A stretch of 64,000 bases of DNA from a bacterium (GTDB lineage: Bacteria; 4484-113; JAFGCY01), in the NCBI GenBank assembly GCA_020849855.1, contig JADZFO010000052.1, positions 1 to 64,000 on the forward strand. The letters run 5' to 3'. The first letter of the stretch is position 1, and each line of letters starts with the position of its first letter. Under the pieces are notes generated by a model. The model ran no database searches. It worked only from the letters and a program-made list of their open reading frames with translations, and was not told the DNA's origin. The position numbers and the translations under genes are program-made. This document shows, piece by piece, positions 8,828 to 17,955 of the stretch.

Positions 8828-9537
8828 CCCTTGCGCTCCTTATCTTCGGCCCCCTGCCCCAGCGGGCCAGGCCGGCGGTCTTGCGGCTGCGGGTAGCAGG
8901 CCATGACCAGCTTATACAGCCCCGCGGCTGGCGCGCCGCCTGCTTCCGCGCCCTCGGCTGCGCCGGGATCGCTGTACTTCTCCGCCAGTACCTGCAACAC
9001 CGCCTGCAGCTCGGCCAGGAAGGCCTGGCGGCGCTGCGGGTCGGCCAGGGCCAGCTGCGCGGTGATGCTGAGCGTGGGGTGCTCCTGCTCCTCACCCTCA
9101 AAGCTCAGCGCCAGCTGCGCGGCGTCCGCCACCAGGTCCTCAGCCAGGGCGAGCAGATAGCCCTTGCTGAGCTGGTCGCGTGAGGCCCGCCGCCCGCCAA
9201 GCATGGCCAGCAGCTCCGGGCCGGGGGCAAAACTCTCGGCCACCGCCTGATAGATGCTCTCGGTCAGCGCCCGTACGCGGCGCTGGGAAACGATGCGCAC
9301 CAGGCCCGCGGCCTCGAGGGCCTTGAGGTGGTAGTGCACCTTCTGCGGCGTGGCGCCCAGCGCCTGCGCCAGTTCCCGGATGCCATGGGGCTGGGCCAGC
9401 AGACGCAGCAGCTCTATGCGCAGGGGCTGCAGCAGCGCGCGCGCCTGGCTGACGCTGTGCAGCTGCAGCTCGCTGGGCTGCGCCTGCCGCGCTGCCTTCG
9501 CCGCCTTAGTTGCCGTGCTGATCCCTGCCTTGGACAT
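8824..9537 (-). CDS. ArsR-like winged-helix regulator
   Basis: About 237 residues. A winged-helix domain lies at roughly 22-95 (LLQPLRIELLRLLAQPHGIRELAQALG, then TPQKVHYHLKALEAAGLVRI), followed by a helical region of unknown role and a disordered tail. HTH domains of this kind (ArsR/HTH_20) usually control the genes next to them. I start at the ATG at 9537: the longer reading frame starts at a TTG that lies inside the -35 element of a near-consensus promoter. That promoter leaves a 5' leader of only about seven bases with no Shine-Dalgarno site. Its stop overlaps the VOC gene start (ATGA). Confidence 0.82.
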   Translation of the reverse strand: MSKAGISTATKAAKAARQAQPSELQLHSVSQARALLQPLRIELLRLLAQPHGIRELAQALGATPQKVHYHLKALEAAGLVRIVSQRRVRALTESIYQAVAESFAPGPELLAMLGGRRASRDQLSKGYLLALAEDLVADAAQLALSFEGEEQEHPTLSITAQLALADPQRRQAFLAELQAVLQVLAEKYSDPGAAEGAEAGGAPAAGLYKLVMACYPQPQDRRPGPLGQGAEDKERKG

Positions 9538-9550
9538 ACTGACAATGTTG

Positions 9551-9579
9551 TATATACAGCCAGTTTTGTGTGTTGTCAA
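9551..9579 (-). promoter_or_regulatory. Strong sigma-70-type promoter of the regulator/VOC operon
   Basis: On the minus strand a perfect -35 TTGACA (9574-9579), a 17-base spacer and a -10 TATATA (9551-9556). Predicted transcription start is near 9544, about seven bases before the ATG at 9537. The TGTATATACA around the -10 is palindromic and could bind the regulator. Confidence 0.75.
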
Positions 9580-9969
9580 GACTTTGGCAAAGCCTGAATA
9601 TGGGTTTATAGAAGCGATTAGCGCCGCTCCCCGTGAAGCGAGTAGCGCCGCCCCTGTGGCGGCGAAGCGTTGTGGATCCAGTAACGCCGCCCCCCGTGGC
9701 GGACTGAATTGGTTGAACTGTCCGGGACGCGCTCCGCCTATGGGGCGCGGATTGGAAATCCGCCTCCCCTGGGCCTGGATTGGTGCTATGGGTTTTGAGG
9801 GCGCGGATTGGAAATTCGCGAGCTGGAAAGACAGAAGAAGCGGATTGTCGCTGCGCGACCAATCCGCGCTCCATCCTGAGCCGAGCGCCTGGCTCAGCAG
9901 TAAGCAGTCTTCAGCGTCGCGCCGCTACGGGGGCGGCGGCGCTACTGAGCTTTGAGCCTGCCGTTCATG
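9580..9969. repeat. Non-coding gap with dispersed palindromic GC repeats
   Basis: 390 bases without a supportable gene. It holds three variants of TAGCGCCGCCCCTGTGGCGG (about 9619-9640, 9643-9662, 9682-9702), two copies of GGCGCGGATTGGAAAT (9744-9759 and 9800-9815) and a long imperfect hairpin from GCGGATTG at 9840-9847 to CAATCCGC at 9860-9867. The first motif recurs at 60307-60327, 50 kb away, so it is a dispersed intergenic element. Confidence 0.7.
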
Positions 9970-10830
9970 TTACGCCGCGTCCCAGGCGTCCTGGAACATC
10001 TCGACGTCCAGCTTCTGGCTCAGTTCCGGGGCTTCGACGATCAGGGTGCCGCAGACCCCGGCCTGCTTGAGGGCCTTCATCAGTTCCTTGTACTTCAGGT
10101 CGGCCTGCGCCAGCGGGATGTGCTTCTTTTCGCCCTTGGGGCCGTACTCGATGCCGCTGACATGCATGTGCATCCGCTGCAGCACGTTCTTGTTGGTGAT
10201 GCCCGTCGCCAGGCGGTCCAGCACCGAGCACCACTCCTCATATGAATTCCAGCCGCCGCCAAAGCGCGCGTGCAGGTGGCTCCAGTCGATGCAGGGCAGT
10301 GCCGTCTCGACACCGTTGCAGACCGCGATCAGCTCGTCCACGTCGCCGTGCTGCAGGGGCTTGCCGGTCAGCTCCGGGCGCAGCCAGACCTTGACCTCCT
10401 TCTTGGCCAGCTCCTCCTCCACCTTGTGCAGTTCATCGATAACGATGCGCGTCACCTCGGCGCTTTCCATGCCAAGGTTGAAGGCGGAGTGAAAGACCAC
10501 GGAGTGGCCGCCGGCCTGAAAGATGCGGGTGCCGGCCTCGACGATACGCCCGCGGGAGGCGCCGACCTTCGTGCGCTCCTGGGCGTTGAGGTTGATGTAG
10601 TAGCTGCCGTGGCAGGAGATCGGGAAGCCCAGCTCGCGCACCTTCAGCGCCACCTGCTGCGCCTCGGGCAGCTTGAGGTAGGTGCTGTGCACAAAGGGCA
10701 GTTCCATCGTGGTCCAGCCGTGCTCGACGCATTTGTCGATGGCGCCCAGCGTGCCGCTGTTGGCCGGGACATCGACGGGCACCCCGCTGGGCCCGATGTA
10801 CAGCTTGTCAAAGGCGTTGGGGAATACCAT
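9970..10830 (-). CDS. Endonuclease IV-fold TIM-barrel protein
   Basis: A 286-residue xylose-isomerase-like TIM barrel (AP endonuclease family 2). Candidate metal ligands follow the endonuclease IV order: His74 (ISCHGSYYIN), His114 (VVFHSAFN), Glu153 (RPELTGK), Asp182 and His185 (IDWSHLHARFGG), His221/His223 (MHMHVSG), His237 (KKHIPL) and Glu266 (VEAPEL). Bacterial Nfo enzymes cut DNA 5' to abasic sites with three zinc ions; most of that ligand set is present. A sugar epimerase of the same fold is less likely given the double His/Asp pattern. The start has an AATAAT box ten bases upstream and no clear Shine-Dalgarno site. Confidence 0.8.
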   Translation of the reverse strand: MVFPNAFDKLYIGPSGVPVDVPANSGTLGAIDKCVEHGWTTMELPFVHSTYLKLPEAQQVALKVRELGFPISCHGSYYINLNAQERTKVGASRGRIVEAGTRIFQAGGHSVVFHSAFNLGMESAEVTRIVIDELHKVEEELAKKEVKVWLRPELTGKPLQHGDVDELIAVCNGVETALPCIDWSHLHARFGGGWNSYEEWCSVLDRLATGITNKNVLQRMHMHVSGIEYGPKGEKKHIPLAQADLKYKELMKALKQAGVCGTLIVEAPELSQKLDVEMFQDAWDAA

Positions 10831-10968
10831 GGCTGTACTAATTATTGCAGGGGGAGCCGCGGGCCGGCGGTCAGCGCAGATGCAGGTTCAGCATTTCTGC
10901 ACGAACTCAATGACACTTGCTCTCGGATACAATCTGTCCGCGCGGGGCAAGATCCCGCCGGGGGATAT

Positions 10969-13524
10969 ATGCGCACTGCCACCCGTCTACTGAGCTCCGC
11001 TGTTCGCTTACTGCCGCCATTCCTGCTCGCCTTGGGCCTGGCGGCCTGCGGCAGCGCCGGCTCGGATCCCCTCCGCGAGCAGTCTTCTGATGCGGCTGGA
11101 GCACTGCGGGGACAGGTCGCTTCAAGGACCCCCGGCGCCGGGCACGCAGCTCCTGCCCTCAAAGAGGGGCCAGTGCTGGAAAGCCTCGACGGCCATGCCT
11201 GCCGCCCGCCGCAGATGGTGGATCCGGCAATCGCACAGCGGATACTCCAGCAGAGCCGGATGCCCTCGCAGGTTGAGTTGAGCTGGCTACAGGATAGCCA
11301 AAGCGATCCCTGGGACAGGTGGCGGCGACAGCGCGAGCTCGCAGGCAGGACCGGCATTAGTGCCACCGGCCTGCCACAGCGAATGGCCTCGCAGCTCAGC
11401 GCACCACCACTGTCCGCCCTGCCGAGCCCTGGAGAACTGCTGCGCAAGACCAGCGCCGCCGAAGTTGGCAAGCGCAACATCGCTGGTTACGAATATGAAA
11501 CCAGCCTGCCCAGCCATCGCATTCAGGATAGTGGATTAGACCCCTACATTCAGTTCGGGCCTAACGGCAACGGGTTTCAGAACGTTGCCTACGCGATCTA
11601 CCATCTGCAGTTGCCGGGCTACAGCGGCCCCAGCAAGGTACTTACAAACTGGGATGCACTGCCAATCGCCGGCAATCTGCTTTATGGTGTGGCCGAATAC
11701 AGCGCGCAAAGCTGGCGCTGGGTGGCGGGAGATGCCCTGGAGGCCGTAACGCTGCCTGACGGCGATTATGTGAGCGACAACGGCGACGTGCTGATCGTTG
11801 TGCTGCTACGCGGGATCAATCCCGCAAAGCTCAACTTAGTCAACTTCGGCGGCGACCTGCCACCGACAGCCGTGCTTGCCGCGAACCCGATCTTTGGCGA
11901 GCTGCCCTACGAGACCAATGTCAGCGCCGCCGCCAGCCACGATGACGAGGGCATCATTGTTAAGTACGAATGGGACCTGAATACTGATGGGGTGTTTGAA
12001 CTGGACAAGGGGGAGGACCCCCTGTTAACCCAGACCGTCCAGGGCTCCGGCAGCATCGGCCTGCGGGTGACGGATGATATCGGTCAGACCGCAACCGCAA
12101 CGCTGACTTTCCTGGTTGATGCAGAAGGTTATGACGAAGCCGAGCCGAACAACGATGTGCTGACTGAGCAGAGCCTGCTGCCCTTTGGCGGCATTGTTGG
12201 CTGGGACGGCAATCTTGGCGTAGGCGGCTATGACGGCTCACTGATCGACAACTATCTGATAAACGCGACTGAAGACGTGCGGCTGCGCTATGAGGTCAGC
12301 AGCGGCAACTCGGAGCCCATGGGCGCGATTGTCTGGAACGTGCAAGACACAGCGGTGGTGGCTACAGGTCAGCCTGGCCTCGGGATGGCCAGTGTGGATG
12401 TGCGAGTCCACAAGGGCCAGTCCTATGTGCTGCAGCTGATATGTCTGCCGGAACGGCCGGCCTATGACTACACTTTGAGCTGCGAAGTCAACACCGATAT
12501 TAAGTACGATGAAGTCGAAGGCAACGACACTCCTGGTGCGGCTGACCTAATCAGTGCTGAAAAAGAAGACGATTTCTACGGCAACCTTGGCGCGGACGGC
12601 TATGACGGTGACAGCGCTGACTTCACGATTCTTAGCGCTGTGGCCGGTGAGGGGACCATGATCACGGCCGAGTTCAACACCTCCACCGCGGATATTGACC
12701 TGGAGCTGACAGACTTGAACGGGACGCCATTGGCGAGCAGCACGGAGACTGAGGGCAATGCCACGTTGTACTTCGTTGCGCCGGAGTCAGGGGAGTATTT
12801 TCTCCGTACGTATATAAAGGAGGGCTCACCGCCGGAAGCGCAGTCGGATTACATCCTGCGGCTGCAGCGCCTGGGAGTGGCACCAACCGCCGCGCTGGAT
12901 ATCACGCCGGACAGCGGCTCAGCACCGCTGGCAGTGAACCTCGATCTCACCGGCTGCTCGGTGGCCCCTGACGAGACCCTGTCTTACGTGCTCTTCGACT
13001 GGAACAACGATGGAGATACCGATACGGCTGGGCTAGACTTTTCATCCATCCCCTTGACCCTGTATGGCAACGGCGACACGGTCATCAGCCTTAAGGTGGT
13101 CCAGTCAGACGGCCAGGAGGTGCGGGCTGAAGACAACTGCACTGTCAGCGGCAGCTACAGCGAATCGGAGCCCAATGACGACGTCCTTACCGAGGCCGAT
13201 GTGCTCCCCGGCTCCGACTTCGCCGACTTTCTGGCGGAAATCGGCCCCGGAATTGACAGCGGTGGGAATGATGACTGGTACAGCTTCTATGCAGACAACA
13301 ACGGAATGGGCAGCATTTACCTGAACTATGAGTACTTCTTCGACCCGGTGTACATGGAGCTGCGAGACAGCAATCTCGTCCCGCTGGGCAGCGACTTAAG
13401 CGACGATGGATCGCTGGAGATCCAGAACAACATGGTACAGGGCGGGCTGTATTACCTGGTCGTGTATACCGACAACTCTTCGTCGCTGGAGCAGGGCTAC
13501 ATGCTCTCCTCGGACATGCCCTGA
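10969..13524 (+). CDS. PKD/PPC-repeat lipoprotein
   Basis: An 851-residue lipoprotein: signal RLLPPFLLALGLAAC with lipidated Cys27, a long low-complexity linker with a WLQDSQ segment not seen in its relatives, the shared N-terminal module at about 165-285 (FQNVAYAIYHLQLPGYSG, YSAQSWRWVAGD), one PKD domain (about 290-378), two PPC domains (382-505, 510-630), a PKD-like domain (635-715) and a terminal PPC domain (720-851). The open frame extends 699 bases upstream, but that part is antisense to the TIM-barrel gene. The ATG at 10969 follows GGGGGA. A TACAAT box lies at 10928-10933. First of four consecutive plus-strand lipoproteins. Confidence 0.88.
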   Translation: MRTATRLLSSAVRLLPPFLLALGLAACGSAGSDPLREQSSDAAGALRGQVASRTPGAGHAAPALKEGPVLESLDGHACRPPQMVDPAIAQRILQQSRMPSQVELSWLQDSQSDPWDRWRRQRELAGRTGISATGLPQRMASQLSAPPLSALPSPGELLRKTSAAEVGKRNIAGYEYETSLPSHRIQDSGLDPYIQFGPNGNGFQNVAYAIYHLQLPGYSGPSKVLTNWDALPIAGNLLYGVAEYSAQSWRWVAGDALEAVTLPDGDYVSDNGDVLIVVLLRGINPAKLNLVNFGGDLPPTAVLAANPIFGELPYETNVSAAASHDDEGIIVKYEWDLNTDGVFELDKGEDPLLTQTVQGSGSIGLRVTDDIGQTATATLTFLVDAEGYDEAEPNNDVLTEQSLLPFGGIVGWDGNLGVGGYDGSLIDNYLINATEDVRLRYEVSSGNSEPMGAIVWNVQDTAVVATGQPGLGMASVDVRVHKGQSYVLQLICLPERPAYDYTLSCEVNTDIKYDEVEGNDTPGAADLISAEKEDDFYGNLGADGYDGDSADFTILSAVAGEGTMITAEFNTSTADIDLELTDLNGTPLASSTETEGNATLYFVAPESGEYFLRTYIKEGSPPEAQSDYILRLQRLGVAPTAALDITPDSGSAPLAVNLDLTGCSVAPDETLSYVLFDWNNDGDTDTAGLDFSSIPLTLYGNGDTVISLKVVQSDGQEVRAEDNCTVSGSYSESEPNDDVLTEADVLPGSDFADFLAEIGPGIDSGGNDDWYSFYADNNGMGSIYLNYEYFFDPVYMELRDSNLVPLGSDLSDDGSLEIQNNMVQGGLYYLVVYTDNSSSLEQGYMLSSDMP

Positions 13525-13643
13525 AGCCGGCAGCCGGCCAGCTGGCCGCACTGCTGACATTCCAGGTCGTGACTGATTCTCGGATATGCCAAGGTTTATC
13601 ATTTGAACATCAGGCAGGCTGAAGCCTGCTTCATGGAGTTGGT

Positions 13644-15959
13644 ATGACCACTGGCTTGCCGCTGTCACGCGCTGGATGGCGCATCCTTGGACCTTCGTTT
13701 GCCCTGTTGCTGCTGCTGCTCTGCTCCTGCCAGGGGGCGGGCAAGAGCCCGGTCTCAGAACTGCAGGATGCGGCAAGCAGGCTCGAAGCCGTGCGCCGGA
13801 TTCCGGTGCCCGCGCGCCCCGCGGAAAGCCCCCTGCTTTTACCGGATCCGGCGCAGCTTGATCGCATGGCTGCCGCGGCCCCTGGCCAGCGCCTGCTGGA
13901 CGGCGCAGACTTTGACGGCGCGCTGCCCAGCGGCCGGGTTTCGGCCAGCGGAACTGCACTGAGTTTCGCACCGACTGGCGCCAGCCTGGCCAATGTGGCC
14001 TTTGCCATCTACCACTTTGACCTGCCGGGCTACAGCGGCGAGGGCAGCGTGCAAACGAACTGGGGCAGCTCGGCTCCGGCGGCAGGCAGCTTCTTCATCG
14101 GTGTTGCCGACTATGCCGGCAACGCCTGGCGCTGGTTCACCGGCGACACCGCCAATCCGCTGCTGCTGCCTGAGGGACTGGATTTCCTTTCGCCTGGCGA
14201 ACAGTGTTACATCGCGGTGTGCCTCAGCGGCAGCAGCGCACATGAGTTGCAGAGCCTGCGCCTTGGCAGCGATATGCCGCCGACGGCAGCTCTCATGCCG
14301 GAGTATGAAGTGCTAAGCACTGGCGCAGAGATGTACCTTGATGCCGGTGCCAGCAGTGACGACTTCGGTATCGTGCTCTACGAATGGGACCTCGACGGCA
14401 ACGGCAGCTTTGAGACCAGCACCGGGACGGTGTTCCAGGCCGAGTGCAGCTTCGCTACCGGCGGCCAGCACACCGTCAGCGTCAGAGTCAGCGATACCGC
14501 CGGGCAGAGCGCGACCAGCAGCGCAACAGTTACCGTCGACCTGCAGGGCTATGACGAGGTCGAGCCAAACAACGATCCCGCCGGCGCCAACGTCCTGCCG
14601 GCCCTCAGTTTTCAGGGCTTTGAGGGCAATGTCGGCGCAGGCGGCTATGACGGCGGCAGCGAGGACTTTTATGCCTTGAGCATCGAACAGCCCTGTCGGC
14701 TGAACTTTGAGCTGACCGGCCTGCTGTTTGACGCTTATACTTCCGTGGAACTGCGCGACAGCAGCGGCATCACCCCCTTTGCCTTCGGCGAGTATGACGG
14801 CTTCGGCATCAGTCTAACCAACCGCTTCGACCCACCTGGTGATTACTATCTTGTTGTGCTTCGCGGTGAGAATGGCAACGTGGACTACGAACTGAAGTGC
14901 CACGCCCAGCTTGACCTGGCTTATGACGAAGTCGAGCCGAATGACAGCCGGGCCGCAGCCAACGTCCTGCCGCAGGTTGTGTCAGGTTTCAGCGGCAACC
15001 TGGGCCAAGGCGGCTATGATGGCAGCCTGGTGGATTACTTCAGCTTTAGCCCACAGGCCGGCCGTTACTATGACTTCAATTTCCAGTCCTACAACCTGCA
15101 GGCCAATCTGGAGCTGGAAGTGGAGGATGCCAACGGCACTTCCCTTGGCGGGGCTACAGCCGAGCCCGGCGCAGACGTCTTCGGCCTTGTCTTCAGCTCC
15201 TCTGCGACAGTCTATCTGCGCGTGGACCAGATTGATGAGGCGCTGATTGGCCCCAACTCGGATTACACGCTTCGCATCATCGACCGTGGCGAAGCGCCGC
15301 AGGTCGGCGTCGTCGCCACGCCGGACAATGGCACACGACCACTGGCAGTGCAGCTCGATGCCTCAGGCAGCGTCATCCCCACGGAACAGGGCATCAGCAG
15401 TGTCACCTGGGATCTGAACGATGATGGCTTTGAGGACTTGTTTGGCGGCGCGGAGCTGCTCCAGGTTTCAACCATCTACTTCCGCAACAAGACCTACTCG
15501 CCGCGGGTCACGATCACCCTGGACAGCGGCGCGATTGGCCAGGGCAGCACGGATGTCATAGTCAGCGGGGCCAGCAACGAAGTGGAGCCCAACAACAATC
15601 ATGGCTCCGAACAGGCGCTGCCGGGCATGCCCTTCAGCGGCTTTCTTGGCGACGTCGGCGTGGGTGGCTATGACGGGGGCAACGAAGACCTGTACAAGTT
15701 CACGACCGCAGGAGCCGGCATCTACCGCTTTGAGCTGGGCTATGAACAGCTCTACGCCAACAATATGTACCTTGCCATTGCGACCTGGAATAACGTGAGC
15801 ATGATGTACGAGATTCAGTATGGCGTCCCGGATGATGATCTTGATGGCAACATCATCCTTGACGCCAACCTGAGCGCTGGCACCGAGTACATACTGGCGC
15901 TCATCGTTGACGATGGCGGCCCGGCCAGCGGCTATGAACTAAGCGCAAGCGCGCCCTAA
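13644..15959 (+). CDS. PKD/PPC-repeat lipoprotein
   Basis: A 771-residue lipoprotein with signal peptide and lipobox LLCSC (Cys29). The shared module spans about 95-210 (NVAFAIYHFDLPGYSGEG, YAGNAWRWFTGD). A PKD domain (about 215-300), PPC domains (305-425, EVEPNNDPAGANVLP; 430-550, EVEPNDSRAAANVLP), a second PKD-like domain (555-640) and a final PPC domain (645-771, EVEPNNNHGSEQALPG) follow. GGAG lies eight bases before the ATG, and a small hairpin (13614-13629) lies in the leader. The layout is nearly identical to the lipoprotein at 17956. Confidence 0.9.
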   Translation: MTTGLPLSRAGWRILGPSFALLLLLLCSCQGAGKSPVSELQDAASRLEAVRRIPVPARPAESPLLLPDPAQLDRMAAAAPGQRLLDGADFDGALPSGRVSASGTALSFAPTGASLANVAFAIYHFDLPGYSGEGSVQTNWGSSAPAAGSFFIGVADYAGNAWRWFTGDTANPLLLPEGLDFLSPGEQCYIAVCLSGSSAHELQSLRLGSDMPPTAALMPEYEVLSTGAEMYLDAGASSDDFGIVLYEWDLDGNGSFETSTGTVFQAECSFATGGQHTVSVRVSDTAGQSATSSATVTVDLQGYDEVEPNNDPAGANVLPALSFQGFEGNVGAGGYDGGSEDFYALSIEQPCRLNFELTGLLFDAYTSVELRDSSGITPFAFGEYDGFGISLTNRFDPPGDYYLVVLRGENGNVDYELKCHAQLDLAYDEVEPNDSRAAANVLPQVVSGFSGNLGQGGYDGSLVDYFSFSPQAGRYYDFNFQSYNLQANLELEVEDANGTSLGGATAEPGADVFGLVFSSSATVYLRVDQIDEALIGPNSDYTLRIIDRGEAPQVGVVATPDNGTRPLAVQLDASGSVIPTEQGISSVTWDLNDDGFEDLFGGAELLQVSTIYFRNKTYSPRVTITLDSGAIGQGSTDVIVSGASNEVEPNNNHGSEQALPGMPFSGFLGDVGVGGYDGGNEDLYKFTTAGAGIYRFELGYEQLYANNMYLAIATWNNVSMMYEIQYGVPDDDLDGNIILDANLSAGTEYILALIVDDGGPASGYELSASAP

Positions 15960-16037
15960 GCCCGCCCGGTCTGAGACGCGGGTCTGGAGTATGCATGCTG
16001 CGGCGCGCGCAGGCTGTGGCGCGCAGGCTGTGGCGGT

Positions 16038-16043
16038 TATACT
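16038..16043 (+). promoter_or_regulatory. -10 box TATACT of a probable leaderless gene
   Basis: TATACT is followed by seven bases and then GTG at 16051. It lies inside the upstream extension of the open frame, which argues for the GTG as the real start. Confidence 0.55.
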
Positions 16044-16050
16044 GCTGCCA

Positions 16051-17859
16051 GTGCGCGGCATCCGCAAAGTGTTGCTGACCCTGCTGGCCCTGTTGTCGGG
16101 ATGCGCTTCCGATGGCCCCCCTTCCGATGGCCCCACTTCCAGGGCCGAGGCCATGGAAGGCGGCATCTCCCTGCCTGCACCGGCAGCGCTGCTTGAGCTT
16201 CGCGCTTCTGCCGCCTACAGCAGCGATGAGCGCTGGCGTCACGGCTCGCAGTGGGATGAACTGCTGCCCTACAAGAGTGTGACGCAGAGCGGCCTGCTCG
16301 GTGTCTTTGAACCAGCCAGCGCAGAGGGGGCGGATGGGCTGGGCGGCTGCGCCTGGTGTATCTACAGCTTTCAGCTGCCGGCCTACCTTGACGCGCCAAC
16401 GCTGCGTCTGGAATGGGAAGACGAGCCTGACCTGCTTCCTGGAACGCCTGAAGACCCCGGCCCGCGGCCTGGCTGGTGGGTCGCGCTGGCGAACTTCGAT
16501 ACTTCGCGCTGGGACTTGTTTCCCGCGCCGCCGGATGGACTGCTCAAGATCCCGCAGCAACCCGGCGCGCTGAACCTGGCGCCCTACCGCGACAGCGAGA
16601 CGGGGGCGATCCTGGCGACGGTTCTGGTGCGTTCGCCCGGGGTCAGCAAACTCAGCCGGGTCCAGCTCGGCGGCGAGGGCTGGGTCCATACCTGGGGCGG
16701 GGAGTTCTATGAGGACTACTATGGCGACAATTTCACCAGCATGGCGATCACCAGCTCCGGTGATTTAGTGGCGGCGGGCTATGCCCAGGATCTTATCGCT
16801 CCAGTCATCGGCCTGTCTGTCGTTAAGTACTCCGCCGGCGGAAAGCTGCTCTGGCAGCGGCTTTACACCGGCGCCTACCGCGGCTCGCGGATGGTAGTTG
16901 CGCCCGATGACAGTATTTATCTTTCAGGATGTACAGACTTTGAAGGACTGATCCGCCTGCTGAAGGTTGATGCGAACGGTGTTCTTGAATGGCAGCGGGC
17001 TTTCCAGCTTGCCGAAATTGCAGACCTCCAAACTAACGGGATGGCCATTGGCGCTGATGGTTCTGTATATGTTGCATCCTACTACGAGGGACTCGGCGAG
17101 TACAGTGGACTGGTGGTCAAGTACAGCTCGGATGGAGACCTTCTCTGGGCCAAGGACATCGGCCACAGTGACGACTTCGATTTGCACGGAATATCCATCG
17201 GTATATGCGCTGACGAGTCGAGCGTATATGTCTGCGGCGTGCCTTCTATATGCAAACTAGACCTAAGCGGCAACTTGCTCTGGCAGCGCGATTTTGATTT
17301 GACCGAAAAGTGGGGCACAAAAGTCGCGCTGGATGCGACTGGAGCGCCGCAGCTTGTCTGGCAGACATACAGCAAATGTTATGTAAGTGGTTTCGACACA
17401 GGCGGCAGTATCACGTACACCCACGAACTGCCCATGTTTGGCAATGGTACCGTCAAAGACCTGGTGCCAACGCATCAGGGACTCAGCATATTGGTGGAAG
17501 ACTGGTCATCGGCGACCTTAATCAACTTTGGACTTTATGATGCAATCGGCGCAATCAGCACCCTGGCACTAAGCGACAACATGTACCCGGGCGGACATTG
17601 CTACGACTCTGATGGCAGCCTGTATCTCGCCGGCGGCCTGCATACACCTGAGGGCCTGCAGTTGGACTTCACCGCGGAGGAGTATGCCTCCGTGCCGCGA
17701 GACATAGACGTGCTGGAAAGCAGCTTTCTTGCAGAAGATGCCGTCGGCGCTGAGCCGGATTTGCCCGGCGACCTGCTGTTCGTGGCGGCACTCGAGGACG
17801 ATCTGCGGCCGGGGATAGTCTCGGACATTCCAGGTATTGTGCTCAAGCACGAGTTTTAG
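16051..17859 (+). CDS. Beta-propeller lipoprotein
   Basis: About 602 residues from a GTG start. The signal RKVLLTLLALLSGC gives a lipobox at Cys18. An N-terminal region (CAWCIYSFQLPAYL, ANFDTSRWDLF) is a divergent version of the module shared by the other lipoproteins here. From about residue 205 it has repeated blades of the form GLSVVKYSAGGKLLWQR / GLVVKYSSDGDLLWAKD / SICKLDLSGNLLWQRDFDL, typical of SBBP-type or quinoprotein-like beta-propellers. No PKD or PPC domain is present. An upstream ATG (15991) would add 20 residues but lies before the -10 box and would spoil the signal peptide. Confidence 0.82.
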   Translation: MRGIRKVLLTLLALLSGCASDGPPSDGPTSRAEAMEGGISLPAPAALLELRASAAYSSDERWRHGSQWDELLPYKSVTQSGLLGVFEPASAEGADGLGGCAWCIYSFQLPAYLDAPTLRLEWEDEPDLLPGTPEDPGPRPGWWVALANFDTSRWDLFPAPPDGLLKIPQQPGALNLAPYRDSETGAILATVLVRSPGVSKLSRVQLGGEGWVHTWGGEFYEDYYGDNFTSMAITSSGDLVAAGYAQDLIAPVIGLSVVKYSAGGKLLWQRLYTGAYRGSRMVVAPDDSIYLSGCTDFEGLIRLLKVDANGVLEWQRAFQLAEIADLQTNGMAIGADGSVYVASYYEGLGEYSGLVVKYSSDGDLLWAKDIGHSDDFDLHGISIGICADESSVYVCGVPSICKLDLSGNLLWQRDFDLTEKWGTKVALDATGAPQLVWQTYSKCYVSGFDTGGSITYTHELPMFGNGTVKDLVPTHQGLSILVEDWSSATLINFGLYDAIGAISTLALSDNMYPGGHCYDSDGSLYLAGGLHTPEGLQLDFTAEEYASVPRDIDVLESSFLAEDAVGAEPDLPGDLLFVAALEDDLRPGIVSDIPGIVLKHEF

Positions 17860-17955
17860 CCAAACGCCGGGGCCACCGGCGCTGCTCCGGGCATAAAGAA
17901 GTTTTGAACATGCTAGACTCGCATGCCTGCTGTTCTGAGCAATATGGAGAGAAAA

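Noticed and set aside
10270-10968. Upstream 233-codon extension of the lipoprotein frame
   Set aside because: It is antisense to the TIM-barrel gene and lacks a signal peptide; the ATG at 10969 has a Shine-Dalgarno site and a proper lipoprotein signal.
12121-13524. PPC domains as evidence of a secreted protease
   Set aside because: PPC domains accompany many non-proteases; no catalytic triad or zinc motif occurs in any of these lipoproteins.
16021-16050. ATG at 15991 as start of the propeller lipoprotein
   Set aside because: It is upstream of the TATACT box and would place 20 non-hydrophobic residues before the signal peptide.
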